NCBI RefSeq assembly: GCF_014851395.1
Contig: NW_024041150.1
Coordinates: 29,700,305 to 29,764,304, forward strand
Length of the DNA: 64,000 nt
Source of the DNA: Micropterus salmoides
Taxonomy: Eukaryota; Chordata; Actinopteri; Centrarchiformes; Centrarchidae
Reading direction: 5' to 3'
Below are positions 11,092 to 22,975 of this stretch, in pieces. The notes under the pieces were generated by a model. It was not told where the DNA came from and did not search any database. It saw only the letters and a program-made list of their open reading frames with translations. Position 1 is the first letter of the stretch; the number at the start of each line of letters is the position of its first letter. Position numbers and translations under genes: made by a program.

Positions 11092-13497
11092 TTAGATTTG
11101 TGAATATGTGATTTTGCCAGCAGTAACATCAAGTTGATGATGAAGAAGTGATTTGCCTTGGTAGAAGGATATGTAAAAAAAACCAAACAATACATTATCA
11201 TAGGAAAGTAAGAATTCAGAGTCAATATATTGGGAGATAAATGTACAGATGTCTTGCCAAAAAGTGCAGGTGTGGGGACAAGACCAAAATAAATGATGAT
11301 AAATGAAGTCTTCTTCAGCCATTTGACAAAAAGAGCAGTCAACATTATATCTTCGTAGAAATACCTTGGAGGGATAAAAGCGATGCAGCATTTTAAAAGA
11401 TACTTCCTTAACCTTATTTAAAATTAGATATTTGGAAGGTTGGCACCAAATTTTTTCCCAGTCCAGATTTGGAGTAAGGTTATTACAATAAGGAACAACA
11501 TTTGGGACAGAGACTATTTCTTTTTGAAACAGAGTACGTAGAGATCGGTTATTGTTTCTCAAGTTAGAGGAGAAGCAGATCTGGCCAACAGTCGTCGTAT
11601 AAGGATCCAGTGGCAAAAAAGTTGGTACGGATACTATATGATTTTTAAGAAGCATTAGAGCATCAGAAGGGATTGCATCAAAAACTAAAGCATATTCCTT
11701 TGGCGGTATAGGAATACCATATTTGTCTAGAAGTTCGGAGTATGACAATAATTCACCACTAGAACTGAGGAGCTGTATAACCAGATGAATGCCATGGGTA
11801 AACCAGTTTTCCAAGAACAATGATTTGTGTCTATACAGAATGTCTCTGTTGTTCCAGATGTAGTATTTGTGCGGGGAAAAGTTGTGTTTATAAACTAAAG
11901 ACCAGGAAAGGAGCAATTGTTTGTGAAAATTTGATAACTTTAAGGGGATTTTTTCAACATTGTAGCTGCAAAACAGGTAGTTCGGAATAAAACTCCAGAT
12001 TGAGTTTGGATTTTTTAAAAACCGTTTTATCCAATTTATCTTAAAGGTATTGTTGAGGGTGGAGAAGTCAAGAAAGTTTAGACCACCATTTACATAGGAG
12101 TTCATTAATACTGATTTTCTAACATAGTGGGTTCTATTTTTCCACACAAAGTTGTATAGCAGGTTATCGATGACCGCAGAGGTCCGTTTGTTGACATCTA
12201 GAGATAAGGCTGCATAAGTAAGACGAGATATGCCCTCAGCTTTGGTAAGCAAAATTCTTCCTTTAAGAGATAAGTCTCTTTGAAGCCATTAATTAAATAT
12301 TTTCAGTACCTTTTCTACCACTATGTTGAAATTCAAAGAGCATCTGGTGTTTTTGTTAATAACAATTACAAGGTAGGTGACGGACTCTTTCACTGGAATG
12401 GTAGAGATAAGATGTAGCGTTGCAGCTTTTGAGTGCGAGAAGCTCACACTTACTGATATTTAAAAAAAGACTAGAGGCTTTAGAGAATGTCTTAATTGTA
12501 TCGATAGCATCTGAAACCTGGGAGGCATCCTTTAAAAATAAAGTGGTATCATCAGCTAGTTGACTAATTATTATTGCTTTTGCAGCTATTGTGATATCTT
12601 GCAAGGGGCTGGTCTTAATAATATCAGAGAGTAATTGAGACATAGATCAAAAACAAGTATGGTGAGACAGGACACCCCTGCCTGACACCGCACTTTAGGT
12701 CAAATCTAGGTGAGGTGCCTCCATATAGTTTAATTGAGCAATTTGCATTCTTATACATGGTTTTAATGGCTGCACAAAAGTAAGTGCCAAAGCCAAATTT
12801 ATCCAAAGCTTGTAACAGAAAGATGTGTTCGACTGTGTCAAAAGCCTTGCAGAAATCTAGAAACAGTATATAGCCATCATCATCATCACTAAGATCAGCG
12901 TAATCAACGAGGTCTGATGTTATTAGATATATGTCTATGCCTCATAAACCCGGTTTGGTTTTCAATGCTTTCTGTGTATACGCGATGAAGGAAGGGAACA
13001 AGTTGTTCTGCAAAAGCAATGTAAAATTCAGCGGTTAAGCCATCAACACCTGGAGATTTGTTAAGTTTTAGACGGTGAATGGCAGACAAAACTTTTTTTC
13101 TCTTTTTGGTCATTCTATATCGTATATTTTGTTTTAGTGAGGTATCCTAAAAAGGTGTTAGCTGCTACCTCATTATACTGAGATGTATACAAATTTCTAT
13201 AAAAAGTGGAACAGTACTTAGCTATCTTTTGGGGATCATTAGAAATAACACCATTAATACTGAGTTTTTGAATAGATCGTTCTAATTGGAAGAAATAAGC
13301 AGTGTTTTGCTCTCCAACCACTTACACCTTGACCTCACAAAGGCTCCCTCTGCTTTTTCTCTGTATATTTCATTCAGGCGATTTTGCTGTAAAATTAAAT
13401 CCTGATTGTCATTTTCTGATAGATTGTCAGGCATAATCTGAAAAAGAGTTATTTTGGTAAATATCTTTGTTTCTTCCGCTTTTCTAGATTTGGACAA
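11092..13497 (-). pseudogene. L1/Tx1 ORF2: reverse transcriptase to C-terminus
   Basis: Fragments in several frames give the L1-type RT order: LKLNKSPGVDGLTAEFY (about 13060), VRQGCPVSPYLFLIY (about 12680), and the active-site block QLADDTTLFL (about 12550). A long C-terminal frame (12252-11092) carries a cysteine-histidine knuckle with CSFC and HLFWSCPH. Frameshifts and an apparent deletion between the palm blocks make it inactive. Confidence 0.8.
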
Positions 13498-13508
13498 GAA
13501 GGACCCAT

Positions 13509-13631
13509 TGTTGTGGTGGCAGCCTGGCTGACGGTGAGTGTCCTGGTTTTTGTCTCCTTTTTATCAGTTTTTCTACTTTTTTCCTTGGTTTTCTGTTCCC
13601 TGCCTGCCTCCCTGTGTTTTCTCCCCTGTGT

Positions 13632-13676
<45 letters not shown>

Positions 13677-14218
13677 TCCTGAGCCCAGCCAACTACCTGC
13701 ACCTGCATCTCATCAGCCACCTCGTCAGCCTGCCACACCTGCCAGTAATCACCTCATGACTGCCTGTATTTCAACCCCGGTTCTCCACACCATCCTCGCT
13801 TGATCGTCGTTGCTCCACACCCGGTGCCACCCCCCACATTCAGGCTTTCATGTTTCTTGTTTTTAAGCATTTTCCCTGTGCCGTGTCGCTGTCGTCCCTA
13901 ACCTTGTCTCTCTGTCTGTTTCCCTCCCAGGTACAATCACCCTCGTCCTCCGTTCAGTCGGCTGGGCTCATCCACCGGCCCTCTCCTCCTCAGACTTCCC
14001 TCACGGCGTCCTCCCTGTTCCCCCGCCTCTCCTCGCTTCCTCGGCCCCAGTGTTCCCCGGCTCCCTGGCCCCCTGTCTCCTTGGTTGCCTGTGCTTTCCC
14101 GACATCCACCTCTTCCTCCACTCCAGTCCCTTTACCCCTTTCTCCCTCAATAAACCTCCTTCCCTCCAAACGTTGCATTTGGGTCCTCTCTGTCCCCACA
14201 CCTTACAATCCCATAACA
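13509..14218 (+). mobile_element. Solo LTR (Gypsy-like), 710 bp, with 5-bp target duplication
   Basis: It begins TGTTGTGG and ends CATAACA, so the termini form the TGTT/AACA inverted repeat expected of an LTR. CCCAT directly flanks both sides (13504-13508 and 14219-14223) as a target-site duplication. A polyadenylation signal AATAAA lies near 14150, and the 3' end holds tgcatttgggtcctc, familiar from fish Gypsy LTRs, giving plus orientation. It sits inside the antisense L1 ORF2, whose coding resumes on each side. Open frames inside it are not considered genes. Confidence 0.85.
13632..13674. repeat. (CT)n microsatellite
   Basis: About 21 CT units within the solo LTR. The run creates serine/leucine-rich spurious open frames. 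Confidence 0.95.
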
Positions 14219-14223
14219 CCCAT

Positions 14224-14965
14224 ATCCTCTTAAGAATTTTGACACCTCAAATTTGAAGAGCTCCCAGTTTCTGGAAAAGCATTTCTCTATTAAGGCCTTG
14301 TTCCAGAAACAGTTTTGGATCTTATTTATTACTAGGTCATGTTTTAAAGCATTATCAAGTTTCCAATAGGAGCCTCTTAATGCTTGACTAGCTTTGGAAC
14401 TAAGAGAGATTTGGAGTGAGCAGCTTGGTGGTCTGTTGTTAGTATAACGACCAAAACATTATCACTGTTAAAGTGGTCAGAAATTAACCAATAATCAATA
14501 CGTGACATTGAAGTGCATGCCTTATTATTCCATGTATAGAGTTTAACATTAGGATTTTTTTACCCTCCATATTTCTATTAAGCTGAAATTTTTGCATAAA
14601 TATCAGCAAATTGGAAGATGAGGGATTCATTGAATTTGGAGACCATCTGTCTAAGGAACCATTTAAAGCAATGTTGAAATCACCACCCATCAGAAGCAGT
14701 AAATTTGGGTATTTAGATAACCAATATAAAAAACGGGATTCCAAAACATCAAGGAAAAGGTCATTTTCATGTCTCACCCATTGAGTTTTCCAAAAGGCAG
14801 CATTATTTACCACTGAGTGTGATTCTTGGAAAAAAATTAAATTAGACTTTTGCTGTTTTGCGAATAAAAACAGAGCTTTACGCTTAATATTCTCTCTTAA
14901 TCCCCTGGCATTGAGAGAAACAACTGATAAAGACAGTGTAATAAGTATTCAGTTAAGTAAACAAC
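14224..14965 (-). pseudogene. L1/Tx1 ORF2: endonuclease domain, internally deleted
   Basis: On the minus strand the N-terminus reads SLNARGLRENIKRKAL, and catalytic-type blocks follow: QESHS, GGDFNIALN, RIDYWLISDHF and TTDHQAA. About 100 residues expected between the QESHS region and FLDVLESRF are missing, so the domain is internally deleted. The segment nearest 14224 is the linker between endonuclease and RT and is continuous with 13503 across the solo LTR. Confidence 0.75.
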
Positions 14966-15123
14966 AACAACAATAAACAATTTTCATCCCTTAAGAAAAC
15001 TAAGTCTAAGGACTTTGGACTAGGCCAACCAGGAACGACATAACCTTATACTTACAGGGCCCATTAGCTTTAAGTGGATGAACAGCGATTATGCAAAATG
15101 TGAATCGTGTCAACAGGGGACCA

Positions 15124-15805
15124 TCATGGAGGACTTGCAGTGTTAGCCGGAGTCGGTTGTGTTTGTAGTGGAGACAGCGGTGGGCGTATCTCCTTCCCTT
15201 CTATTATCACGCGAGTCCCAGCAAAGTGAGCTTTCTTTCCTTGTTTCTTGGCCGTATCGATCAGTGGCCAAAGTTTCTCCCGCAGAGCCTTGTCAGCCGC
15301 GGTTAGATCTTCTGTAAACCTCAAGTTGTTCTCTTTGAGGAAGCTACAGCCCTTTGCCATTCTCCAAACCAAGTCCCGCGCTGATCTGTTGGAAAAGCGG
15401 ATGATAGTCGTCCTCGGTCTCTTCTGCGCGTCGTTATAGCGGCCCAGACGGTGTACAATGTCAATATTTTCTTTGAACTTTGAATGCGTCTCCCTGACAA
15501 CGGCACAGCAAATGTCGGTGACTTTCTCCTTTATGTTTTCTTGTTTGATCTCGGGAATACCGTTGAGTCTGAGGTTCCATCTGCGCTGATACCTTTCAGC
15601 CTCGTTGATTTTCAGTTCCATCTCGGACAGCCTCTGGATATTATTCTATTTGTCGATCTCATGTCTGTTTTCAGGCTTTCAATCTCGGTAAACACAAAGT
15701 CAATTGATGTTTTCAGGCCTTCGATGCTGACCGTGTTATGATTGATCATGCTCTACAGATGATCAGCTCACGCGTTGATAATGGCAGCTATGTTGTTTTG
15801 CAAAT
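15124..15805 (-). pseudogene. L1/Tx1 ORF1 protein, C-terminal two thirds
   Basis: A 165-residue open frame (15621-15124) holds the L1 ORF1 RNA-binding fold: RRWNLRLNGIPE, VHRLGRYN, RPRTTIIRFSNR, RFTEDLT. Upstream, in a shifted frame with two stops, coiled-coil-like sequence continues (NNIAAIIN, then NHNTVSIEGLKTSIDFVF) to about 15805, where the GC-rich insert begins. ORF1p binds LINE RNA and forms trimers in active families. Confidence 0.75.
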
Positions 15806-18340
15806 AAACCTGTCCTGCCCAGCAGCCTGGTATAGAGTATAATGACCTGGATACCATATTGTGCCAGACAGATTTTACTTTAACAAGAGAGTATTAAAAT
15901 ACTCCTTTGTCTGTTTTATTATTTATTTAATTATGTATTGATTTGTCACCGGGCCGGACAGGGGGGCAGACACGGGGATGGGGGGGCACAAACAGACAGC
16001 ACAGAGAAAGGACAACACCTGTAAGAGAAGGGGGAAAGGGGGATGGAGGGTGGGGACAACAGGGAAAAGCTGTGGGAAACACCAATTGCAGAAAGCAACG
16101 AAACCTGCAATAGAACAGAGAGGGGGGCTTGGGGAGGAGAAAAACAACAACAACAAACAAACACAAACAAAAAAACAATAAAAATAATAATAATAGTAAA
16201 AGACAACCAGCCGAACAGCAGCAATAAACAGCTGACATATTAAGACAACTAAGAGAACAATGAAAACAAGAAACAGTCACACACACTAAATAAGCAACAC
16301 AACACAGCCACGAGAGCTGGAATAATAATTAATTTAAATAAGTAACTGAAAGAAAGGCATCAGGAATAATTCTACCAGGGACAACCTAAGTTTGTTTGTG
16401 TCTTTGTATGTCTGTGTGCGTGTGGGTGAATGTGTCTGTGTGTGTGTGTGTGTACATGTGTGTGCGCATAAGCCTGTTAAAGAATGTAGTTGTTAGTGAG
16501 AGTGGGACGCCACGACTGTAACAGGCAGGCAAGAACCCCAGTAGCCAATAGGGGTGGAAGAAAGAAAAAGAATAAATCAAATTAAAAAAACAAAGACTCC
16601 CAGATGCACCGCGATGCAAACGCAGAAGACCCCGACCCAAATGCCAGTTGACAACGTAATGCCGACGGAACGCAAAAGAGGAAGAGCAGCACCCGGACCG
16701 ACCGCGGCGCGCACACAACATAGACCAGTGGCTCCCCCCCCATCCAGCACCCCACCGCCACGCAGCAAACAGCCAAAATGCCCAAATGCCACGCAATCAT
16801 CAACACCAATGCACAAGTGACGAGCCCAACGCGCACACTGCGCGAGCACGGCGACACCCATGCCGAGAGAGAGAGCAAACGGAACAACACGACAGCGAAA
16901 GCCAGCGGAGAGAAACACCAGCAGCAAGTCCCAGCCCGGCAGCAAACGCGCCGCACAGGTCACCATGCACCCGCCAATAAAAGTCCACCGTCCCCCCAAC
17001 CGCCGGAAAAAAATAAGGCCGCCGGCGCCAGCCGACATCCCCCATGCCCAGCGCGCCCCCCGGCCGCCATGCAACACCAGCCAAACCAGCAACAAGGTAA
17101 AATCAACTAGCTCAGCTGCATGCCACCAACAACCCACCCACCCGTCAAGGGCCGAGAACTCCAGGCACAAACCCAGAACAAACCGGAGCACAGCCCTGCC
17201 CCGCACCCACACTGCACATCCCGAAAACTACCTATATACCTCAGTATCCAGAGGGGTCCAACAACTGGCCGACAGAGAAATGGGCAAGCACGGATCCGAG
17301 GCCAACGAAGCAAAACAGGAACGCAAACAGGTCCCTCCAAGCCAACGAGGAGATGCCTCCCCCCGGACTCCAATGCACAAACTAAACGCCCAGCAGCCAT
17401 CCAGAGATCCTGCCCAGGGAAAAAGTATAATGCATCAAGATGCATCGACAATCGCCCCACAATCCCACCGCAGCCCACCAAACCGCAATTGGATCAACCC
17501 GCGCAGAGACCCCCACCCCCAGAAGCCAGGACACCCTGCGACCCCCCAAAGCGCAAAGGACCCCAGACCGCATGTCCAGAGGGAAGCTGTACCCCGCCCC
17601 AAGGAAGAACAGCAGAAAGCTGTGCCGGGAAGCTCCCTACCGCCAGGGAGCGATAACGCGGGAGAACCAGGCCAACGGTCCCCCAGCCCAGCCAGAGGCA
17701 TCCCTCCCTACAGTGCAGGCAGTGACAGCAGCCCCCGAGGCCGATCTCATCCCCGGACAGGGGCCCAGCCCCCCCCAGTCAAGCACCCCCAAGGAGGAGC
17801 ACCAAAACCTACCCCGACAACACCGGTCATGCGCCCCAGAGACTCCCGAATGCCCCCACCGTGAGAGAGCTGGCAGGGGGAAGCAGCGGGAGCCTCACCT
17901 CTGCCGAAGAGGGCCCAGGCGAGGAGAGGAGACTACGGGCCCCCAGGCCCAGGGACACACCACCCGCCCAGAAATGAGCAAAGGCCACAAGCCCGAGTCC
18001 GCAGAACCCTAGGCCAAGGGTGGGCCCCCACGCCAGGGGAGCCCCGACTCCCCCCAGCCCACCCCAGATCAGGCAAGGCCGTCACCAACCCCACAGCACC
18101 CCCGACCCCCCCCGGCTCCAGGGGTAGGAACCGAGGCCAATGAGAATCTCTCCCACTCCTTCAACCCCTCTGCCTGCCTCTGTAAATGTATTGTTTTGTG
18201 TTGGATGCATGTCATGGATTGTGAAGTGTTGTATGGTGGAGTAAAGATAAGGTGTGTGGTAACTAAGGTGCAACTAAAATTGGAGGGTAGTTGTGACACA
18301 GGAACCCCACAACTGTCAGGTAGTGGAGCCTCCCATCGTG
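15806..18340. mobile_element. 2.5-kb GC-rich insertion of unknown family within L1 ORF1
   Basis: L1 ORF1 coding is present on both sides (15124-15805 and about 18341-18628), so this segment is an insertion or replacement. The centre (about 16600-18120) is very C-rich on the plus strand with short C-runs; the flanks (15830-15930, 18180-18330) are AT-richer. A TG/CA-rich microsatellite lies at 16390-16460. Long overlapping open frames (16860-17864, 17440-18012, 17120-17656) encode low-complexity proline/arginine sequence in all three frames. That is what a stop-poor GC-rich sequence gives by chance, so they are not called genes. No target duplication was found. The family is not recognised. Confidence 0.5.
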
Positions 18341-18628
18341 AGGAGCCTCCCATCGTAAAATCAGTAAGAGTTAAGTCACCTTTGAGTCTCTTTCCCTCTG
18401 GTTTGGCAGGAGTATCTGGGTCGGATTCTGGCATGGGTAATAGCTCTGGGCTCTGGCTGCGGATGTGTCATGCTCGCAGGCAGTGTGGGCAGCAGTTGTA
18501 GAGCGAGCCTGGACACCAGCGGTTACGGCAGTTGCCTTTGTGTCTTTAGGTGAAATTCTCGTCACGTTTTTGGTGGACAGTGTTTTTTCTTTATCTTTAC
18601 GCTTAACGCCGTGCTCAGACGGAGACAT
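18341..18628 (-). pseudogene. L1/Tx1 ORF1 N-terminus
   Basis: On the minus strand it begins MSPSEHGVKRKDKEK at 18628 and ends in LTLTDFT near 18360, split between two frames. It is charged and Thr/Ala-rich, as in ORF1 N-termini of the Tx1 group. The continuation lies on the other side of the GC-rich insert at 15805. Confidence 0.55.
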
Positions 18629-18896
18629 GTTGAGAGTTAGCTTAGCCGGGAATAACGCAGAGTTGTGGTTAGCTGGCTAACAGTGCTTGGCGGTCTCTGG
18701 TGAAACTTGTTATGTTGGCAAAGCACTTTTCCGGTGAAGTTAGTCCATGTGATACATTTCAAAGACGAATTTACGAGGTGTTCTGAGTCCAAATGGAGTT
18801 TGAGAGGAGGATAATAAGAGATGAAAATTGAAAATGCCGACTCAGCCACAAACTGTTGCTTTACTAGGCGCCATCTTCGCATTGACTCGACGTGTA

Positions 18897-19087
18897 GTTA
18901 CATTTTTGAGGAGGTGCACGTTAGGCAACGGCGTAGGGTAGGGGGCTACGCAGAGGCTACGCAGTCGATTTGACGCAGAAGTATAAATTGCACTTAAGAG
19001 TCAAGAAGAGCAAGAAGAGAAGAGAGAGAGCAGCACATGGTGCTGTGTTTTTGTTACCTGGTGCGTGTCTCCAGGGGGAGCGCTTGG
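18897..19087. mobile_element. Possible DNA-transposon end fragment
   Basis: It contains repeats of a ctacgcag / gtaggg type (ggcaacggcgtaggg, ggctacgcag) followed by gacgcagaagtataaat. I associate this pattern with fish DNA-transposon termini. The family is unassigned. Confidence 0.3.
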
Positions 19088-20868
19088 TTACCTCTGATTT
19101 CTGTGTCTTAACATTTATATGTTCTTAAAGTCTATTTGCGTGTATTTTAATCAAATACCTTTCCACAATCATCTGTTAAATGTCCTAAACCGTTATCCAG
19201 TTCTTAGTTATAAGCATTTGATAAACAGGAAAGGAAGTTATTGTCAATCGTTAAACATTTATAATAGTTTCATTAGTTACAACATAAATGAAAAGCCAGA
19301 ATTTCGGTGAGCATTGCTGAAGATTAAAGAGCGCTGCAAAATTAACTTCTTTGTGGATTCTCCTTTTCAACACAGTTTCTAACAAGAACACGGTAATAGA
19401 ACTGAAGAATTGAAGTGCAGGCCACTAAGTAACTTAAAGATTATTTAATTCAAACAAGGTAATAAGGCAAGTTTATAAGGAGACCACATTCTTGGAAAAG
19501 GAATTTGAGGCTGTTCCTCTGGCGTCTGGCTTTTCTCTGCTTTGTCTCTGCTCAGCATGCAGTGAGTGCAGACACTGACAGTCATGTTAAGGCTTTCTCA
19601 CATATCATCTATTATTATCTATGCATTGCTCGACTAAATTTCTGTTCTTATTGTACGTCCTGTAGTATAATGACCTCTCCTTTTCTGCGTATACATACAT
19701 TAGCTTTGGTGTGAATGTGGTGATGACACTGTCTGATTCTTGATCTCACAGCAACACCATTTTATGTGTGAAGAGGAACTGGAAGGTTATTTTCCCCTCA
19801 TGCTGACAAGCACAGGCTTGTTTTTTTCCCCTCAGACTCTAGTTTCAAAGTAATATTTATAGCACAATGGAAAAAAAACAAATGCACCAGTTTATTTGAG
19901 CGTTGTGTTCATTTGACTTGATTTGTGCATTTGATATCTGAAGTTAGCAACATGAGGTAAAAACATCTCAAATTACATACATCTTTACTCAGCCCACAGG
20001 ACACATAGTCTGAAAATTAAAAGTTGGAAAACATTAGTTAAAGCTATTATAATCTCATATAATCTATAATACCAGAGATTTATAACATGGCTGCTTTACA
20101 AATAAATCCTGATATCTGGCCTCTGTTTTAGATTAATATCTGATGAGAACCTCTTCAGCATCACATCTGCCTAATTAAATAATTTAAGAGAACTGTAACC
20201 ACTTGAAAACATTATTTATTCTGACGTCAAACAAGGACCAGCTCTATTTTCTGATGTACTATTCTACACAAAACTGAATGGGTTACAAAGACATACATAT
20301 CGTATCATACTGTAAGATGACTCACAGCACCCTGATATTTTTATTAGGGAGCCAGAGTCCTGGCCCCTCCTAGCCTCTGCTGCACTTGTGTCTGTAACTC
20401 AGTTTTCAGAGGCACAGAGTCTAGTGAGGAGGGAGGGCAAGTCGACTTTAACTCTGTAGCACTACATGCATATCTGTGGTTCACTAATTAAGTTATCTGT
20501 TGTGATTTTGTTTTACATCCATAATGAGAGGTGCATCAGGTCACAGATCAGCATGAATGACAACATTTAAAAGTTAAACTACTGAGGTGTTTCTGTTACA
20601 TGCGTTGATAATACAGACCTGGTCACAGAGTAATGCACAGGCATCCAGGCCTTTTTTCCTCATATAGCATTTTGAGAGAACACACCATTAAAATGTAGGC
20701 ACTGTGGACGCACACACATGCACAAATAAACAATAAATTGTTAGTGTATGGTGTAATATGATTTGAGGAGGGCTGGAGACAAGAGGAGGGACTTACTTCT
20801 GATTTTAACTGAAAATATAATTATTCTTTAAAGTGGCAGTTCTGGAAAAATCCAATACAACAACGACA
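19088..20868 (+). repeat. Segmental duplication, left copy (upstream flank of gene 2)
   Basis: It aligns with 61609-64000 in the same orientation, with a few mismatches per hundred bases by eye and two large indels. It ends here only because the right copy runs off the window. In this copy it lies 2-4 kb upstream of the gene 2 start codon, so the right copy predicts another family member just past the window. An open frame beginning at TTG 19505 with a signal-peptide-like start (LFLWRLAFLCFVSAQHAVSA) is shared with 62397 but lacks an ATG. Confidence 0.9.
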
Positions 20869-22140
20869 CAGCAGGTAATGCCACTAACGTTAGCTAGGTT
20901 GCGGGTTTGCAAACTGTTGCTACAGTTGTTGCTGCAGAGCTAACATGCAGAGGAGACTTTTCCCAGAGCAGCACACCAGGACCCTGTTTTAGAAAGCAGG
21001 CTTAACAAACTCTGAGCTCATCCCTGAGTTGATTGAGCCTGAGATGGTAAACTCAGAACTTGTTGACCTGGAGTTTGTTTCCCATTTACAGAGCCAGGGC
21101 TGAGTACAAACACTGGATTATTTTTCAGCACACACACACAGAGCAGACAGCTAGCAGACTGTGAGGAGATATTCACTGAATTTGACAAAAAGACATTTCT
21201 TAAATTATTAGTGCATATATCCTTTAAATCACAAAGTTGAACTGCAGTATAGATAAAATATCCCATCACCTCAGCAGAGACACTTTACATGTCCATGTGG
21301 TTTTAGGTTTGGTCACAACTTCCCCCACAGAAAGTGACTGAGCTTGAGCAAAACAGAAATAGTCTCATGAACAGAAGTGAGCGTGAAGAGAGACAAAGCT
21401 CTGCCCTCTGTTCTGTTCTCTAGTAGCAGCTGTTTTTTATACATAGCTTTCTCTGGTGGTGAGCAAAAATTATTTCCAAGTCTGAAACAGTAGAAATGAA
21501 GAACAATAAGAGTGAAAAACCCTAAAACTTAGAGACACAGGCTGCGTTCTGATCCACACAAACAGAACTCGCTGCTCAGAGAACTTCTAAATCCTTCCAT
21601 TCGGAACACTCTGCAACATCAAAGCACACCGAAGTTCCGCCGTGTGTTACCCTGGTAACATAAACACCTCGGATACCCGCTGCTACTGTGGACATTTACT
21701 GAAATTAAATACTGAATATATATTAAAACAAACTGATACAATTACAAAACTTATATTTCTGTAACTTCTTCTGTTTCTTTTCTATTAAAATGTATGTAAC
21801 TTGTGAATGAATGCTGCTCCTATGAGATGCAAAGGCTTATGGGTAATTTTCTTGTCAACTTCCTGTGAACTGATGAGCCGTTGTTCACTTTTTCCCTACA
21901 CAGTTCACAGTGCCCTTTGAACTGAACATGTTGTGCTCCCTGCCGTTTGGGATCTTACTTAAAATGGCCGAATACCCTGTGCAGTCCACTTAGCAGGGAG
22001 CTACTGAGAGATCAGAACACACCCGTACAGAAACACAACCTCCTACATGTAGAGACAAACCTAACATTCAGAAACACACAGATTTTCAACCTGAATCCTT
22101 TTATACTGTTGTCAGGACGTGAAAATTCCTCCTGTGCGTC
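20869..22140. other. Gene 2 upstream region; one MITE-like segment
   Basis: Around 20980-21120, ttttagaaagcaggcttaac ... ctgagttgattgagcctgag resembles ends of common fish MITEs. Nothing else was recognised. Confidence 0.35.
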
Positions 22141-22705
22141 CCCTGCTGTAGTGTTGGCAAGTTTGACTCTTTTGAAAGACTCGAGTCACCAAATCTCGTT
22201 CATTAAAATGAACGAATCTTTTTTTGAGTCATTTCGTTCATTTGAACTAGGCTGGTTATTATTGCAGCCCTCTAGTTGGCGATTAAAAAACAGCACCGTT
22301 CTCAAACATGGAAGGTTGCCTGGCTTGCTTTATTTGACAAAGTATAATGCACAAATTCACCTCTTGATCTTTCTCTATCATCATTATATAAACCCCCCAT
22401 GGCCCACAACCAAATTCAAACCATGTAAAAACCACAGAAATATGTAGTCTATATGCAATCCACTACTCCACCTAAATCCTTCCACTTTCCTGAGTATACA
22501 ACCAGACAACGAAAGACAGAGGAGGACCCATGTGAGCGGTGAACGAGTCTCAAACCTAGAGACCCACAGTTGCTATGAGTCGTGAACTAATCAGTTCTGT
22601 TTCCTGTGCTGCCTGCTTACCACAGCCCTGTAGCCGAGCTGTCACGTGACAAATGAACGACTCAAACCTGGAGACCCACAGTTGAGAGTCGTGAACTAAT
22701 CAAGC
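22140..22705. repeat. Promoter-proximal dispersed repeat with internal direct repeats
   Basis: 22170-22250 carries palindromic gactcgagtc and several gaacga / tcgttc words. Two direct repeats of about 46 bp follow at about 22545-22593 and 22655-22702, sharing ctcaaacct, gagacccacagttg and gagtcgtgaactaatca. They lie 235-395 bp before the gene 2 ATG. Confidence 0.65.
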
Positions 22706-22938
22706 AGGAAGTGTAAACATTTCAAAGTTTGCTGCAGTCAAAGTCACTGCAGTTGTTGGAGCTTTGCGTAAAAGGGAAGGAAGAACAGACAGGCTGTACT
22801 CAGAAGGAGAAGGTAAAGAAAAAATGTGCCCTCATATTTATATGAAATGTAACTTCTCTCTTCCTGCTGCATCATTATTAATGCAAAGTAGAAACATTTG
22901 TCAGCAGCAGAGCGACAGTGTCCGTGCTGGATGTGAAG

Positions 22939-22975
22939 ATGGGGCACACTTTGCTCTGTGTGCTGGGGTTATTCT
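22939..22975 (+). CDS. Gene 2 exon 1: start codon and first half of signal peptide
   Basis: It reads MGHTLLCVLGLF plus one base, ending at a gtgagt donor. The ATG has A at -3 and G at +4, a good initiation context. A hydrophobic leader split over two small exons is characteristic of Fc-receptor-family genes. No upstream in-frame ATG was preferred. Confidence 0.7.

Larger units (their letters stand above)
10961..18896 (-). mobile_element. L1/Tx1-superfamily LINE, antisense, with two nested insertions
   Basis: On the minus strand, the 5' end near 18896 includes aagatggcgcc, a motif found at many vertebrate L1-type 5' ends. ORF1 starts at 18628, is interrupted by a 2.5-kb GC-rich insert (about 15806-18340), and resumes to 15124. 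ORF2 runs from about 14960 to 11092, interrupted by a solo LTR (13509-14218). Internal deletions are present in the endonuclease and RT. The element lies between gene 1 and gene 2 in opposite orientation to both. Confidence 0.8.

Noticed and set aside
13513..14256. Serine/leucine-rich open frames on both strands around the CT run
   Set aside because: They lie in the solo LTR and are produced by the (CT)n microsatellite and pyrimidine-rich sequence.
15923..16286. Hydrophobic minus-strand frames resembling membrane proteins
   Set aside because: They are Val/Phe/Leu-rich products of simple-sequence (aac/aat-rich) DNA in the insert flank, with no family motif.
16860..18012. Long open frames (334 and 190 residues) in the GC-rich region
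   Set aside because: Three overlapping frames on the same strand, and frames on the other, are equally open; the products are low-complexity Pro/Arg/Gln. This is expected from stop-poor GC-rich DNA.
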